Below are positions 24,482-33,678 of a stretch of DNA of 64,000 bases, piece after piece. The stretch's first letter is position 1; the number at the start of each line of letters is the position of its first letter. The position numbers and the translations under genes were made by a program. The DNA is taken from the NCBI GenBank assembly GCA_035626395.1, contig DASPNR010000023.1, positions 145,646-209,645 of the forward strand. Reading direction: 5' to 3'. This stretch comes from Candidatus Limnocylindrales bacterium. Lineage in GTDB: Bacteria; Desulfobacterota; Binatia; UBA1149; CAITLU01. The notes under the pieces were generated by a model, which did no database searches, had not been told where the DNA came from, and saw only the letters and a list, made by a program, of their open reading frames with translations.

Positions 24482-25711
24482 TCACGACAGCGGGCAGTTG
24501 AGCCGGAGCGAGATGCCGACGGCCGCCTTGAGCGTCGTCAGTGCATCGGCCGCCGTGATGGCACCGCTCAGGTTCACGTCGCAGACGAGGTCGGAGCAGT
24601 TCGCCGAGCCCACGGCCGACTTCAGCGTGGACAGCGCATCGACGCTGGTGATGGCGCTGTCGTTGTTGGCATCGCCGCAGCGCGCGATGTGGTTGGTCGA
24701 GTAGCCGAGATCCTTGAAGAGGTTGACGGTCAGGCGCAGGTCGCGGATGCCGCTGGTGGCGAACGGCTCCATCAGCTCGTCGGGCGCAAGCTTGGTGTCG
24801 AAGTGCGCGACGGAGGAGCCGGGCTCGTACTGCGCCGGCGCATAGATCTGGACGCGACCATCCGGCTTGCGACCCTGCGTCAGGTAGGCGCTGTTGCCTT
24901 TGACCGCCGTGCCCGCCCACGCCAGGTCGGGGCCGTTGAGAATGGCCGCCTTGCGCTGCTGGTCGCTCATGGCGACCAGGCTCTTCGGCACCACCGTCGG
25001 ATCCTCGAGCCAGAACGTGTACGCGTCCGGAAGCGGGTTGCCGCCCGGTGGCGGGTCGAACAGCGAGCCGGTGCTGGGATCGATGAGGTCCAGGAAGCCG
25101 ACGCCGTGCGCGATCTCGTGCAGCACGACGCTGAGAAAGTCGATGTTGCTGCCGTTGTTGCCGTCGAGGCCGTAGTAGAAGCCGCGCGTCCCCAGTACCG
25201 TCGGCCCGTCGACCGAGCTGTTGAACTGGGCGCTCATCTCGGGACGGTCTGGATCGAGGATGCTGTTGAGGTCGTCGTTGGCGAGCTGGTTGGCCAGCGC
25301 CGCGGCGTACCACGTGCCGGAACGTGTGGCGTTGAGGAAGTCGCGATGCACGGTGTCCGGTGATGCGCTTCCCAGCAGTGCGCTCGTCTGCGTGCCGCCG
25401 AGAGCATCGAACGTGGCGCTGACCACGATGGGAATGTTGCCGTTGAGGCGTGCGCCCCATGCGTCGGCGGCGTACTGGAAGACGTACATCCGCTGCTCGC
25501 CCAGAGTATCGCCGGGGTTTCCGCCTATGGGCGCGACGGGCGTGATGTCGTTGAACCCTTCGGCCGGCGAATCATCGTTGCGCACGATGAACTGCACGGC
25601 ATCGGCCGGGAGCGCCGCCAGCAGCACCACGCCTGCGGCCGATAGGATTGCCATCGCACGCAGCGCGCGCGGCGCCGCGGCCCGAACCATGAAAAGGAGA
25701 TGCCGGGTCAT
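24482..25711 (-). CDS. Exported metzincin-type metalloprotease with C-terminal dockerin-like module
   Basis: This 409-residue protein has a signal peptide ending LLAALPADA near residue 38. Zinc site His198-Glu-Ile-Ala-His202 with Gly205 and Asp208 (LHEIAHGVGFLD) is a HExxHxxGxxD metzincin motif, and DELMEPFATSG supplies a Met-turn. Residues 345-409 form a four-cysteine module with two loops of D-x-N-x-D-x-x-I-x-x-x-D-A-L type (CGDANNDSAITSVDALSTL and CDVNLSGAITAADALTTL), like a dockerin with paired calcium loops. The same module ends the proteins at 31063 and 37838. It is probably secreted or surface-held; the substrate is unknown. Confidence 0.85.
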   Translation of the reverse strand: MTRHLLFMVRAAAPRALRAMAILSAAGVVLLAALPADAVQFIVRNDDSPAEGFNDITPVAPIGGNPGDTLGEQRMYVFQYAADAWGARLNGNIPIVVSATFDALGGTQTSALLGSASPDTVHRDFLNATRSGTWYAAALANQLANDDLNSILDPDRPEMSAQFNSSVDGPTVLGTRGFYYGLDGNNGSNIDFLSVVLHEIAHGVGFLDLIDPSTGSLFDPPPGGNPLPDAYTFWLEDPTVVPKSLVAMSDQQRKAAILNGPDLAWAGTAVKGNSAYLTQGRKPDGRVQIYAPAQYEPGSSVAHFDTKLAPDELMEPFATSGIRDLRLTVNLFKDLGYSTNHIARCGDANNDSAITSVDALSTLKSAVGSANCSDLVCDVNLSGAITAADALTTLKAAVGISLRLNCPLS

Positions 25712-25790
25712 CGGCCGCTGAACATATCAGAGCCTTCGCAGCCGAGTCACCAGCTTTTCCGGCGACATCGGCAGCCGCGGCGAGATATTT

Positions 25791-26510
25791 TCAGCTTAGT
25801 TCTTCCTTAAAAAGCGTGACCACGCGCTGCCAGGCATCGGCGGCGGATCCGGCGTCATAGTCGGGACGCTCGTCGCAGAAGAAGCCATGACCCACATTCG
25901 GGTAGACGATGACTTCGTGCCGCACGCCGGCGCCGGCCAGCGCCTGCCGGATCTTGTCGACGTCGCTCAGGGGGATGTAGCCGTCGTTCTCGCCGAAGAA
26001 GCACAGGATCCTGCCGCGGATGTTCCTGGTGCGGTCCAGCGTCGCCGGCGTGCTGGCGATGCCGCCGCCGTAGAAGCTGGCCGCTGCCGCCAGCGGCACC
26101 TCCCCGGCAGCCAGATAGGTGAGATGGCCGCCGAAGCAGAAGCCCATCGCACCGATGCCCTTGCCGCCGACGTCGGCACGCGCGCCCAGAAAGTCGTAGG
26201 CGGCACGGATGTCGGCGACGAGCTCCTCGGGCCTGACCTTCTGCATCAGCTCGAGCCCTCTGCTCAGGCCTTCCTGGTCATAGTTGAGCTCGATGCCGGG
26301 CGCGGTGCGGTGAAACGGCTCCGGCGCAAGCACCACGTAGCCTTCGGCCGCGACGCGGTCGGTGACTGCGCGGATGTGATGATTCACGCCGAAGATCTCC
26401 TGAAACAGGATGACGCCTGGGTACTTGCCGCCATCGTCGGGGCGTGACAGGTACGCCGGCATCGAGGCGCCGGCAACGGGAACGGTGACGCGTTCGCTGC
26501 GGGTCTTCAT
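25791..26510 (-). CDS. Dienelactone hydrolase family protein
   Basis: This 239-residue alpha/beta hydrolase has catalytic Cys in GAMGFCFGGHL, Asp in FFGENDGYIP and His in PNVGHGFFCDERPD, the triad of dienelactone hydrolases. The N-terminal half holds PGVILFQEIFGVNHHIRAV, whose Glu is the one that pairs with the nucleophile in this family. It would hydrolyse a lactone or related ester in the cytosol, not necessarily a chloroaromatic intermediate. Start ATG 26510 follows AGGAGG (26518-26523, complement) at good spacing; the longer frame beyond is a shadow of the divergent crotonase. Confidence 0.92.
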   Translation of the reverse strand: MKTRSERVTVPVAGASMPAYLSRPDDGGKYPGVILFQEIFGVNHHIRAVTDRVAAEGYVVLAPEPFHRTAPGIELNYDQEGLSRGLELMQKVRPEELVADIRAAYDFLGARADVGGKGIGAMGFCFGGHLTYLAAGEVPLAAAASFYGGGIASTPATLDRTRNIRGRILCFFGENDGYIPLSDVDKIRQALAGAGVRHEVIVYPNVGHGFFCDERPDYDAGSAADAWQRVVTLFKEELS

Positions 26511-26555
26511 CGGGGAACCTCCTGGCGCGGCGTCGGTAGCACGCGGAGCATCGCA

Positions 26556-27413
26556 ATGGAACTGAAGCAGATCAGGTACGTCGTGGAGAACCGCGTCGGC
26601 GTCATCACGCTCAGCCGGCCCGACCGGATGAACGCGTTCACCAACCGCATGATGAACGAGATGCTGCACGTCCTCGACGAGGCCGCGCGCGACGACTCCG
26701 TGCGCGTGCTCGTCGTCACGGGTGAAGGGCGCGCGTTCTGCGCCGGCGCCGACCTCGGCGCCGGCGGCAAGACTTTCGACGCCGAAGCTGCGGGGGAAGA
26801 GGTCGGACTGACCGGCCATCGCGACGGCGGCGGGCGCGTTTCGCTTGCACTGTTCGCTTCGCGCAAGCCGGTGATCGCGGCCATCAACGGCGCTGCCGTC
26901 GGTGTCGGCATCACGATGACGCTGCCGATGGACATCCGCGTCGTCGCCGAGGATGCCAAGATCGGCTTCGTTTTCGCGCGGCGTGGCATCGTGCCGGAGG
27001 CGTGCTCGTCGTGGTTCCTGCCTCGCATCGTCGGAATCAACAAGGCGGTCGAGCTGTGCGTGACCGGACGCGTGTTCCGCGCCGCCGACGAGAAGGAATC
27101 CGGTCTGTTCAACTACGTCGTTCCCGCCGATCAGGTGCTGCCCAAGGCGATGGAGCTGGCGCGCGAGATCGCCGACAACACCAGCGCCGTCTCGGTCGCG
27201 CTGGCACGTGCGCTGCTGTGGCATGGGCTCGGGCAGCCCGATCCGCAGCATGCGCACCTCGTCGACTCCAAGGCGATCTTCGCGATGGGCCGCAGCCCCG
27301 ACGCATACGAAGGCGTGCAGAGCTTCCTCGAAAAGCGCCAGCCCAACTTCACGATGAGCGCCTGGAGCGACATGCCCGAATTTTATCCGTGGTGGATCGA
27401 GCCGAAAGTGTGA
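26556..27413 (+). CDS. Enoyl-CoA hydratase/isomerase family protein (FARRGIVPE type)
   Basis: This 285-residue crotonase has the oxyanion-hole elements GRAFCAGADLGAGG and AAINGAAVGVGITMTLP. The active-site helix reads GFVFARRGIVPEACSSW, so it keeps the later Glu (PEA) but has Gly where classical hydratases have the first Glu. This is a known crotonase subgroup whose reaction is not settled; isomerase or hydratase on an acyl-CoA is likely. It is divergent from the dienelactone hydrolase, with 45 bases between starts, so the promoters must overlap. It lies upstream of an LLM oxidoreductase on the same strand. Confidence 0.9.
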   Translation: MELKQIRYVVENRVGVITLSRPDRMNAFTNRMMNEMLHVLDEAARDDSVRVLVVTGEGRAFCAGADLGAGGKTFDAEAAGEEVGLTGHRDGGGRVSLALFASRKPVIAAINGAAVGVGITMTLPMDIRVVAEDAKIGFVFARRGIVPEACSSWFLPRIVGINKAVELCVTGRVFRAADEKESGLFNYVVPADQVLPKAMELAREIADNTSAVSVALARALLWHGLGQPDPQHAHLVDSKAIFAMGRSPDAYEGVQSFLEKRQPNFTMSAWSDMPEFYPWWIEPKV

Positions 27414-27486
27414 GACTGGGGTCCGATCTCGCGTTGCAGCTTTTTTCTGTGCTGCGTCCAAATCCTCGAATGCAAGACCTGATCCC

Positions 27487-28536
27487 ATGAAGCTCGGGAG
27501 CGTGCATATCTTCGAGTCGCCGCCGGGGATCGGCGACGGGCGCGCGATCGCCGAGCAGATGGAGCTGATCGTGCGCGCCGAAGAGCTCGGCTACGACTCC
27601 GCCTGGATCGCCGAACATCACTTCAGCGACTACGGGGTCTGCGGATCGCCGGCCGTCATCATGGCCGCGGCCGCCGCTCGCACGCACCGAATCCGCCTGG
27701 CCTCGGCCGTCAGCGTGCTGAGCCTTCATCACCCGGTGCGCCTGGCCGAAGAGTTCGCGCTGCTCGATCATCTGTCGGACGGGCGCGTCGAAATGGGCGT
27801 CGGGCGCGGGTACCAGCAGCACGAGTTCGCCGGCTACGGCGTGGATCCGGCAACCTCACGCGAGCGCTTTCACGAAAGCCTCGAGCTCATGAAACGGCTC
27901 TGGACCGAGCCGCAGGTCACGCACGATGGGCGCTACTGGAAAGTCGCCGGCGCCAGCCTGCGGCCGCGGCCGCTGCAGCGGCCGCATCCCCCGCTTTGGA
28001 TGGCTTGTCTGTCACCGGCCAGCTTCGAGCCATGCGGTCGCGACGGCTATCACCTCTTGTGCGCGCCGGTGTTCGGCTTCGATCCCGCCGGCGGCGCCGC
28101 GCAAGTCGGCGATTGGCGTGCAGGCCTGCGAAAGAGCCGCATCGCGCCCGAGAGCCGGGAGGTAGGCGCGCTCGTCATCACGTATGTGGCCGACACGCGC
28201 GCCGCGGCCGAAGCCGATCTCAAAGATCACGTCCTGTGGTACTACCGCACGCTGGCAGCGCAGGTGGCCGCCGCCGGGGCGCCGTCGCAAGGCTACGAGA
28301 CCTACGCGCAGGCCCGCGACTTCCTCGCCACCGTCGACTGGGACACCGCCCTTCGTCGCAACGCCGTCATCTGCGGCAACCCCGACGACGTTGCTGCGCA
28401 GATCGACCGTATCCGCCGCGCCTGCGGCATCACCACCTATCTGGCCTGGACGAGAATCGGCGGCCTGCCCGTCGACAAAGCCACGCGCAGCATGGAGCTG
28501 CTGTCCCAAGAAGTCCTACCCCAGCTCAACGGCTGA
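27487..28536 (+). CDS. LLM-class flavin-dependent oxidoreductase
   Basis: This 349-residue luciferase-like TIM-barrel protein has family segments ELGYDSAWIAEHHFSDYG, HRIRLASAVSVLSLHHPVRLAEE and GRVEMGVGRGYQQHEF, and the C-terminal helix GNPDDVAAQIDRI. LLM enzymes use FMN or F420 and act on aldehydes, alkanesulfonates or polyketides; the substrate here is not clear. The ATG at 27487 follows a 73-base gap after the crotonase stop. Because the two are same-strand and close they may share a transcript, though the A+T-rich gap could hold a separate promoter. Confidence 0.9.
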   Translation: MKLGSVHIFESPPGIGDGRAIAEQMELIVRAEELGYDSAWIAEHHFSDYGVCGSPAVIMAAAAARTHRIRLASAVSVLSLHHPVRLAEEFALLDHLSDGRVEMGVGRGYQQHEFAGYGVDPATSRERFHESLELMKRLWTEPQVTHDGRYWKVAGASLRPRPLQRPHPPLWMACLSPASFEPCGRDGYHLLCAPVFGFDPAGGAAQVGDWRAGLRKSRIAPESREVGALVITYVADTRAAAEADLKDHVLWYYRTLAAQVAAAGAPSQGYETYAQARDFLATVDWDTALRRNAVICGNPDDVAAQIDRIRRACGITTYLAWTRIGGLPVDKATRSMELLSQEVLPQLNG

Positions 28537-28564
28537 GTGCGAATCAGCGGCAGCAGATCGGGTG

Positions 28565-29707
28565 CTAGGCGCGGCCGTCGGCACGATCGGGCCGACATTC
28601 GGGAAACTCGGCAATCTCGCGCAGCCAGTCGTAGGAGTACATCCCCGTCGAATGCCCATCCGCCCACAGGAAGCGAATGGCATAGCGGCCGACGCCTTCG
28701 TGTCCGACGAGCATCGGATCATCGACTTCGATGAAGCGCGTCTGTCCGGAATGTCCCTGGCATTGCGCGCACGGGCACCAGCCGCGCAGTCCGCCGTAGG
28801 TGTACTCGGTCGTCGCGCCGTCGCTCCAGCGCACGCGCGCAATGCGAGCGGCGTCGTCGCGCGTGATCTCCACGGGCTCGGGGCCGTAGAGGTCGGCGCG
28901 CAGCTTCTCGAGGCTCTCTTCGACCGATCGCGCCAGCGACAGGAACGCCGTTGCCGCCGGATGCGAGGGCTCGGCGATGACGATGGGCCGTCCGGCGTCG
29001 CCGGTCTCGCAGACCCTGGCATCGATGGGCACTTCGGCGAGGACCGGCGCACCGACCGCTCGCCCGATCTCCTCCGACCTCTGCGTCCCGAACAGCTCGT
29101 CGCGCGTGCCGCATTTCGGGCAGGCGTAGCCCGACATGTTCACGACCACGCCGAGAATGGGCGTGCTCAGGCGGCGGAACATCGCAACGCCTCGCGTGAC
29201 GTCGGCAAGCGCCACGTCCTGCGGCGTCGTCACGATGACGCCGCCGTCGAGCGGGACCTCCTGGGCCAGGGTCAGCGGGATGTCGCCCGTCCCGGGAGGC
29301 AGATCGACGATCAGGTAGTCGAGCTGGCCCCAGGCCACCCCGCGCAGAAACTGCTTGGTGGCGCTCATTGCCATGGGCCCGCGCCAGACCACCGGCGCCT
29401 GGTCGTCGAGGAAAAAGCCCATCGACATGATCGAAACGCCGTAGGCGTCCACCGGATGCATCAGGCGCTTGTCGGGGTCGGGCCTGGGCATCTCGCTGAC
29501 GCCGAACATCATGGGAGCGCTTGGACCGTAGATGTCGACGTCGGCAAGGCCGACGCGGCGGCCGAGCGACTGCAGGGCCAGGGCCAGGTTGGCGGCCACC
29601 GTCGACTTGCCCACGCCGCCCTTGCCGCTGGCGACGGCGATGATGCGCTGGACCCCTTCGAGCCGCGGCTGGCGCGAGACCGACGGCTGCGGCTGCGCCT
29701 CAGGCAT
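28565..29707 (-). CDS. Mrp/ApbC-family P-loop ATPase with C-terminal DUF971-type domain
   Basis: This 380-residue protein has the deviant Walker A motif SGKGGVGKST (about residues 27-36), NADH-like VDLPPGTGD, and a CPKC pair (GYACPKCGTRDELFG) used in Fe-S cluster binding by Mrp/NBP35 proteins. It lacks the N-terminal MIP18 domain of its neighbour. The last 100 residues (PEPVEITRDDAARIARVRWS onward) match a DUF971/gamma-butyrobetaine-hydroxylase-N-like domain with GWCPCAQCQGHSGQ, a further Cys-rich site. ATG 29707 overlaps the upstream mrp stop by 8 bases, indicating translational coupling. Likely role: Fe-S cluster carrier or scaffold. Confidence 0.9.
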   Translation of the reverse strand: MPEAQPQPSVSRQPRLEGVQRIIAVASGKGGVGKSTVAANLALALQSLGRRVGLADVDIYGPSAPMMFGVSEMPRPDPDKRLMHPVDAYGVSIMSMGFFLDDQAPVVWRGPMAMSATKQFLRGVAWGQLDYLIVDLPPGTGDIPLTLAQEVPLDGGVIVTTPQDVALADVTRGVAMFRRLSTPILGVVVNMSGYACPKCGTRDELFGTQRSEEIGRAVGAPVLAEVPIDARVCETGDAGRPIVIAEPSHPAATAFLSLARSVEESLEKLRADLYGPEPVEITRDDAARIARVRWSDGATTEYTYGGLRGWCPCAQCQGHSGQTRFIEVDDPMLVGHEGVGRYAIRFLWADGHSTGMYSYDWLREIAEFPECRPDRADGRA

Positions 29708-30788
29708 GGCCGACGACCCCGGCTCCAACCTGCACGCCTTCGATGACGCGGTCGGCCAGATCGACGAAGGCGGCCGCCGCTGCGCTGGCAGGCTCGGCGG
29801 CAACCACGGGCGCTCCGGCATCGCCGGCCTCACGCACGCCGCGGACGAGAGGAATCGAGCCGAGCAGGCTCAGTCCGACGCGCTGTGCCATGGCGGCGCC
29901 GCCGCCGTGGCCGAAGATGTGCGCCTCGGCACCGCAGCCCGGGCACACGTGAAAGCTCATGTTCTCGACGACACCCAGCACCGGAACCTGCGCCTGCTGA
30001 AACATTTTGAGCCCCCGCTCGACATCGGCCAGAGCGACGTCCTGGGGCGTCGTGACGATGATTCCGGCGTCCATGGCCAGGGTCTGCGTCAGCGTCATCT
30101 GGATGTCGCCGGTACCGGGCGGCAGATCCAGGACCATGACGTCGAGCTCGCCCCAGGCGACATCCATCAGGAACTGGTTCAGGGCCTTGGTCAGCATGGG
30201 CCCGCGCCAGATCAGCGGCGCCCCTTCCCCGACGAAAAACCCCATGGAAACAAGGCGGACGCCGTATCGCTCGGCCGGCACGAAGCGGCCTTCCTCATCG
30301 CTGGCGCCGGCCTGACCGGGCCCGACTCCAAACATGGTCGGCATGCTCGGGCCGTAAAGATCCGCGTCCAGAAGCCCGACACGAAGCCCCCGCCGCGCCA
30401 GCGCCACCGCCAGGTTGGAGGCGACGGTCGACTTGCCGACGCCGCCCTTGCCGCTGGCTACGGCAACGATGCGCCGGACGCCCGGCAGACCCTTGGGCCC
30501 CTTGCCCATGGCCTTGGCCAGATCGCGCGCCTGCGCCCCGGCATCGGCCTGCTGGCGCTCGATGACGACTGCCGCCGGCGGAATCCCTTGCAGAGAAGCC
30601 AGCGCCTGCTCGACTCCTGAGACGATCTGGCGGGCGACGTCCGCATTTTCCGTCAGCACGTTCAGACGGACTTCGAGGCGATCCGGCGTAAGGGCGATGC
30701 TTTTGATAACGCCGAAGGAGACGATATCTCGCGTGAAGCCGGGATACTTCACGGACTTCAGATGCTCTCGGATGTCGCTCTCGGTCAT
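29700..30788 (-). CDS. Mrp/ApbC-family Fe-S carrier ATPase with N-terminal MIP18 domain
   Basis: This 362-residue protein has an N-terminal MIP18/DUF59 domain (residues 1-90, with KSVKYPGFTRDIVSFGVIKS), a Walker A SGKGGVGKST near 112-121, VLDLPPGTGDIQMTL and a CPGC pair (HVCPGCGAEAHIFGHGG). This is the standard bacterial Mrp architecture. It is proposed to assemble or carry Fe-S clusters for apo-protein maturation in the cytosol. It is followed by a second, partly different Mrp paralogue with an 8-base overlap. The gene symbol is not assigned because Mrp and ApbC are used interchangeably. Confidence 0.93.
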   Translation of the reverse strand: MTESDIREHLKSVKYPGFTRDIVSFGVIKSIALTPDRLEVRLNVLTENADVARQIVSGVEQALASLQGIPPAAVVIERQQADAGAQARDLAKAMGKGPKGLPGVRRIVAVASGKGGVGKSTVASNLAVALARRGLRVGLLDADLYGPSMPTMFGVGPGQAGASDEEGRFVPAERYGVRLVSMGFFVGEGAPLIWRGPMLTKALNQFLMDVAWGELDVMVLDLPPGTGDIQMTLTQTLAMDAGIIVTTPQDVALADVERGLKMFQQAQVPVLGVVENMSFHVCPGCGAEAHIFGHGGGAAMAQRVGLSLLGSIPLVRGVREAGDAGAPVVAAEPASAAAAAFVDLADRVIEGVQVGAGVVGHA

Positions 30789-31062
30789 CGGTCTCCGTAA
30801 ATGATGGCAGGAGCAGACCGTTTACAAACGCATCTGTGGTTTTCAATTCCTCAGAAATCTGCAATCTTAGCGGCGGCATCCAGGGACGTCCGTCGTCCGC
30901 TGAAGTCAAGCTCGAACGTACCGCCAGCCGGGGGGCTCAGGTCGAATGTACAGAGGGATTTCCTTGAACTGGGACGCCCTCTTAGGATAGACGCGAAGGT
31001 CGGCACGGCTCGCTCTGCCTGTCGTCAACACGACCAAACAGCTGGATTGAGAAGGGATAACG

Positions 31063-32619
31063 ATGGGATTGCGACGCTTCTTCCGAAACGCGGCTCTCGG
31101 CCTCACGCTGACGACGCTCATGACTCCGACCGCGGCGTCGGCTCAGCTGTGTCCTGGTGAAGGCGAGGATTTTCCGTTCCTTTCGGATTCGGAATTCATC
31201 TGCCTGCGCACGAGCTTCCTGGCCACGCTCGAGTACTTCAACACGTTCATCGACGCCCGCCAGGACTGCTTCTTCAAGGAGATTGCGGGCGTGGAAGAGC
31301 CCGGCAAACTCGACTGCCTCGCTCCCATCACCAACGAAGAGCCGGGCACGACCAACGACGAGCAGACCGACCGTCGCCTGCGCGCGGCCGAAGCGCGCAT
31401 GACGCGCCGGATCCTGACCCACTGCTCGGGCATCGACCTGACCAACCTCGGCTATCCCGGCTTCTGCTCCGATCCCGATGGCGCGCCGTACACTGCCTTC
31501 GATCACAACGTCTGCCTGCTGACGCGCGCCAAGTCGCTGGGAACGTTCCTGCTGGACGTGGAGCACCCGCCGTTCCCGGGCCATCTCTCCACCGCCGAGC
31601 AGATCTGCCAGGACACCATCGCCCGCAACTCGGCCAACATGACGCGCGCCGAAATCGAGTGGCGCGGCCGCTGCCTGCTCAAGCAGGCCGTGCGCGCCAT
31701 CGACCTGCCGCCCGAGATCGACTGCCGTCGCGAGCGCGATCCTCAGGATCCCGACACCGGCCGTCCCTACACCGACGAGCGCGTGGTCGAGGCCCACAAC
31801 TTCCTGCTGCGCGGCATCCCGAACAGCTGCCCGGCCATCGATCTGGAGAACCTGAACTTCCCCCATCGCTGCGAGTTCCCCGACAACGACTCGGTGTTCC
31901 CGCTGCCGGCGCTCGTGGAGTGCATGTTCGAGTTCCACCACCACGACGTGTTCCGCTTCCTCGACATCTTCTTCCCGTGCAGCAGCAAGTGCGGCAACGG
32001 GCAGCTCAACGTCGAGGAGGAGTGCGACGACGGCGACAACGAGACCGCCTCCGGCGACTTCTGCCGCATCGATTGCACGCTCATCGACTGCGGTGACACC
32101 AACGACGACGGCGTCCACGACGCCACCGACGCGCTCTACATCCTGAACGCGGCGGTGGGCCTGCAGAGCTGCACCCTGCTGATCTGCGACGTCACCGGCG
32201 ATTTCCGCATCCGCGCCTCCGACGCGCTGCGCGCGCTGCAGTTCGCCGTCGGCCTGCCGGTGCTGCTGCAGTGCCCCGACGTCAGCGTCACCTGCGGCAA
32301 CGGCTTCCTCGAGGTCAAGGAAACCTGCGACGACGGCGACACCGACTACGATAACGGGGACTTCTGCAACTCCGCCTGCCTGCTGGTGGACTGCGGCGAC
32401 ACCGACGACAGCGGCGCGGTCAACATTCTGGATGCTCAGTACATCCTGAACGCGAGTGTCGAGAACGTGCCCTGCACCGACTTCATCTGCGACGTCACGG
32501 GCAACGAAACGGTCAATTCGACGGACGCGCTGCGCGCCTTGATGCACAGCGTGGGACTGCCGGTGCTGTTCGAGTGTCCGGCGCCGCCGCCGACTCCGCC
32601 GGCTCCGCCTGTCGAGTAG
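31063..32619 (+). CDS. Exported Cys-rich protein with two CGNG repeats and two dockerin-like modules
   Basis: This 518-residue protein starts with a signal peptide ending TPTAASA (about residue 27). Residues 28-305 are a novel Cys-rich region with no match I recognise. After it comes a doubled unit: a CGNG...EECDDGD repeat (about 309-343), a dockerin-like four-cysteine module (344-406), a second CGNG...DGD repeat (about 411-443) and a second module (444-506), then a Pro-rich end. The CGNG repeats resemble myxobacterial cysteine-rich (DUF4215-type) repeats. ATG 31063 has GAAGGGA upstream. It is likely secreted or surface-attached. Confidence 0.8.
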   Translation: MGLRRFFRNAALGLTLTTLMTPTAASAQLCPGEGEDFPFLSDSEFICLRTSFLATLEYFNTFIDARQDCFFKEIAGVEEPGKLDCLAPITNEEPGTTNDEQTDRRLRAAEARMTRRILTHCSGIDLTNLGYPGFCSDPDGAPYTAFDHNVCLLTRAKSLGTFLLDVEHPPFPGHLSTAEQICQDTIARNSANMTRAEIEWRGRCLLKQAVRAIDLPPEIDCRRERDPQDPDTGRPYTDERVVEAHNFLLRGIPNSCPAIDLENLNFPHRCEFPDNDSVFPLPALVECMFEFHHHDVFRFLDIFFPCSSKCGNGQLNVEEECDDGDNETASGDFCRIDCTLIDCGDTNDDGVHDATDALYILNAAVGLQSCTLLICDVTGDFRIRASDALRALQFAVGLPVLLQCPDVSVTCGNGFLEVKETCDDGDTDYDNGDFCNSACLLVDCGDTDDSGAVNILDAQYILNASVENVPCTDFICDVTGNETVNSTDALRALMHSVGLPVLFECPAPPPTPPAPPVE

Positions 32620-32642
32620 CAACCCGCGAGCGTGACAGCAGG

Positions 32643-32680
32643 AAGGGCGCTCTCCGCCAAGGAGAGCGCCCTTTCTTTTT
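32643..32680 (+). terminator. Rho-independent terminator after the exported Cys-rich protein
   Basis: A 13-bp perfect stem AAGGGCGCTCTCC / GGAGAGCGCCCTT with a GCCAA loop is followed by TCTTTTT. It lies 23 bases beyond the stop at 32619 and would end that transcript before the SDR gene. Confidence 0.9.
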
Positions 32681-32732
32681 GCGGCCGGTGGAGTGTTGCC
32701 TGAGGAGCCGACGGACGACGATGGCGGCCCTG

Positions 32733-32780
32733 CTGCGTTGTCGGCGAGGTCGCGTGGTCAGCGGGCCCTCGAGCCCGCCT
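32733..32780. repeat. Dispersed intergenic repeat, copy A
   Basis: These bases share about 85-90% identity with 48295-48339 (both contain GTCGGCGAGGTCGCGTG, then T(C/T)AGCGG and AGCCCGCCT). Both copies lie in intergenic DNA, directly after a transcription unit. No terminal inverted repeat or coding potential is visible. Confidence 0.6.
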
Positions 32781-32894
32781 CCGCGCGCTCCTCTCGCGTC
32801 CGCCTCGCATCTGGGCCACCATCGCCGCCCGCGCTCGTTCGAACAAGAAGAAGAGCGCGAGCTTCGCCGCGCGAAAGATTCTGGGAGGTCGTCA

Positions 32895-33647
32895 ATGGAT
32901 CTGGGACTGGTGGGCAAGGTTGCGTTCATCACTGGTGGGGCGTCGGGGCTCGGCAAGTGCACGGCGGAGATGATGGCGGCGGAGGGCGTCTCCGTGATGT
33001 TGGCGGACGTCAATGAGGGGATGCTCGAGAGTACGCGCGCAGCGCTTGCTGGCACGGGCGCGCAGGTCGAGGCGGTGCGGCTGGATGTTCGAGATCTCGG
33101 TGCGTGCCGCAAGGCGATCGACGGAACCATCGCGCGCTTCGGCAAGCTCGACATCCTGGTCAATTCGGCGGGCATCGGTGGGTCGGCTTCCTTCTTCGTC
33201 CAGACCGATCCGGAGGAGTGGCAGGATCTGATCGGGATCAACCTGCTCGGCGTGATGAACTGCTGCCGGGCGGCCTCCGACCACATGATCGAGCGGCGGT
33301 ATGGCAAGATCGTATCGATCGCTTCGGAGGCCGGACGCGCCAACGAGAAGCGAATGGTGGTGTACGGCGCGACCAAGGGCGGCGTGATCTCGCTGACGCG
33401 CGGGCTGGCGCTCGAGCTGGGCCGCTACTCGATCAACGTCAATGCCGTCTGTCCGGGCGTGACCAAGACGCCGATGACCGCCTACATCGACGAGGAAATG
33501 GAGAAGCAGGCCTCCAGATTCTATCCGCTCGGCCGTCTCGGCGTGCCCGAGGACATCGCGCCGATGATCACGTTTCTCGCCTCCGACCGTGCCTCCTGGA
33601 TCACCGGTCAGGCCATCAGCGTCAGCGGCGGCTTCGGCCGCGCGTGA
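32895..33647 (+). CDS. Short-chain dehydrogenase/reductase
   Basis: This 250-residue classical SDR has the cofactor motif TGGASGLGK at 14-22, NSAG, the catalytic Ser in VSIASEAGR and YGATK (Tyr-x3-Lys), and the C-terminal RLGVPEDIAPMITFLASD. NAD(H) preference is suggested by an Asp after the second strand (LADVNEG). The substrate is unknown. The ATG at 32895 follows GGAGGT at 32884-32889. It is an isolated gene, separated from its left neighbour by a terminator and from the right by the convergent small gene. Confidence 0.92.
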   Translation: MDLGLVGKVAFITGGASGLGKCTAEMMAAEGVSVMLADVNEGMLESTRAALAGTGAQVEAVRLDVRDLGACRKAIDGTIARFGKLDILVNSAGIGGSASFFVQTDPEEWQDLIGINLLGVMNCCRAASDHMIERRYGKIVSIASEAGRANEKRMVVYGATKGGVISLTRGLALELGRYSINVNAVCPGVTKTPMTAYIDEEMEKQASRFYPLGRLGVPEDIAPMITFLASDRASWITGQAISVSGGFGRA

Positions 33648-33678
33648 TGGAAGCCGCGCCGCACCGTCGGCGGCGCGC

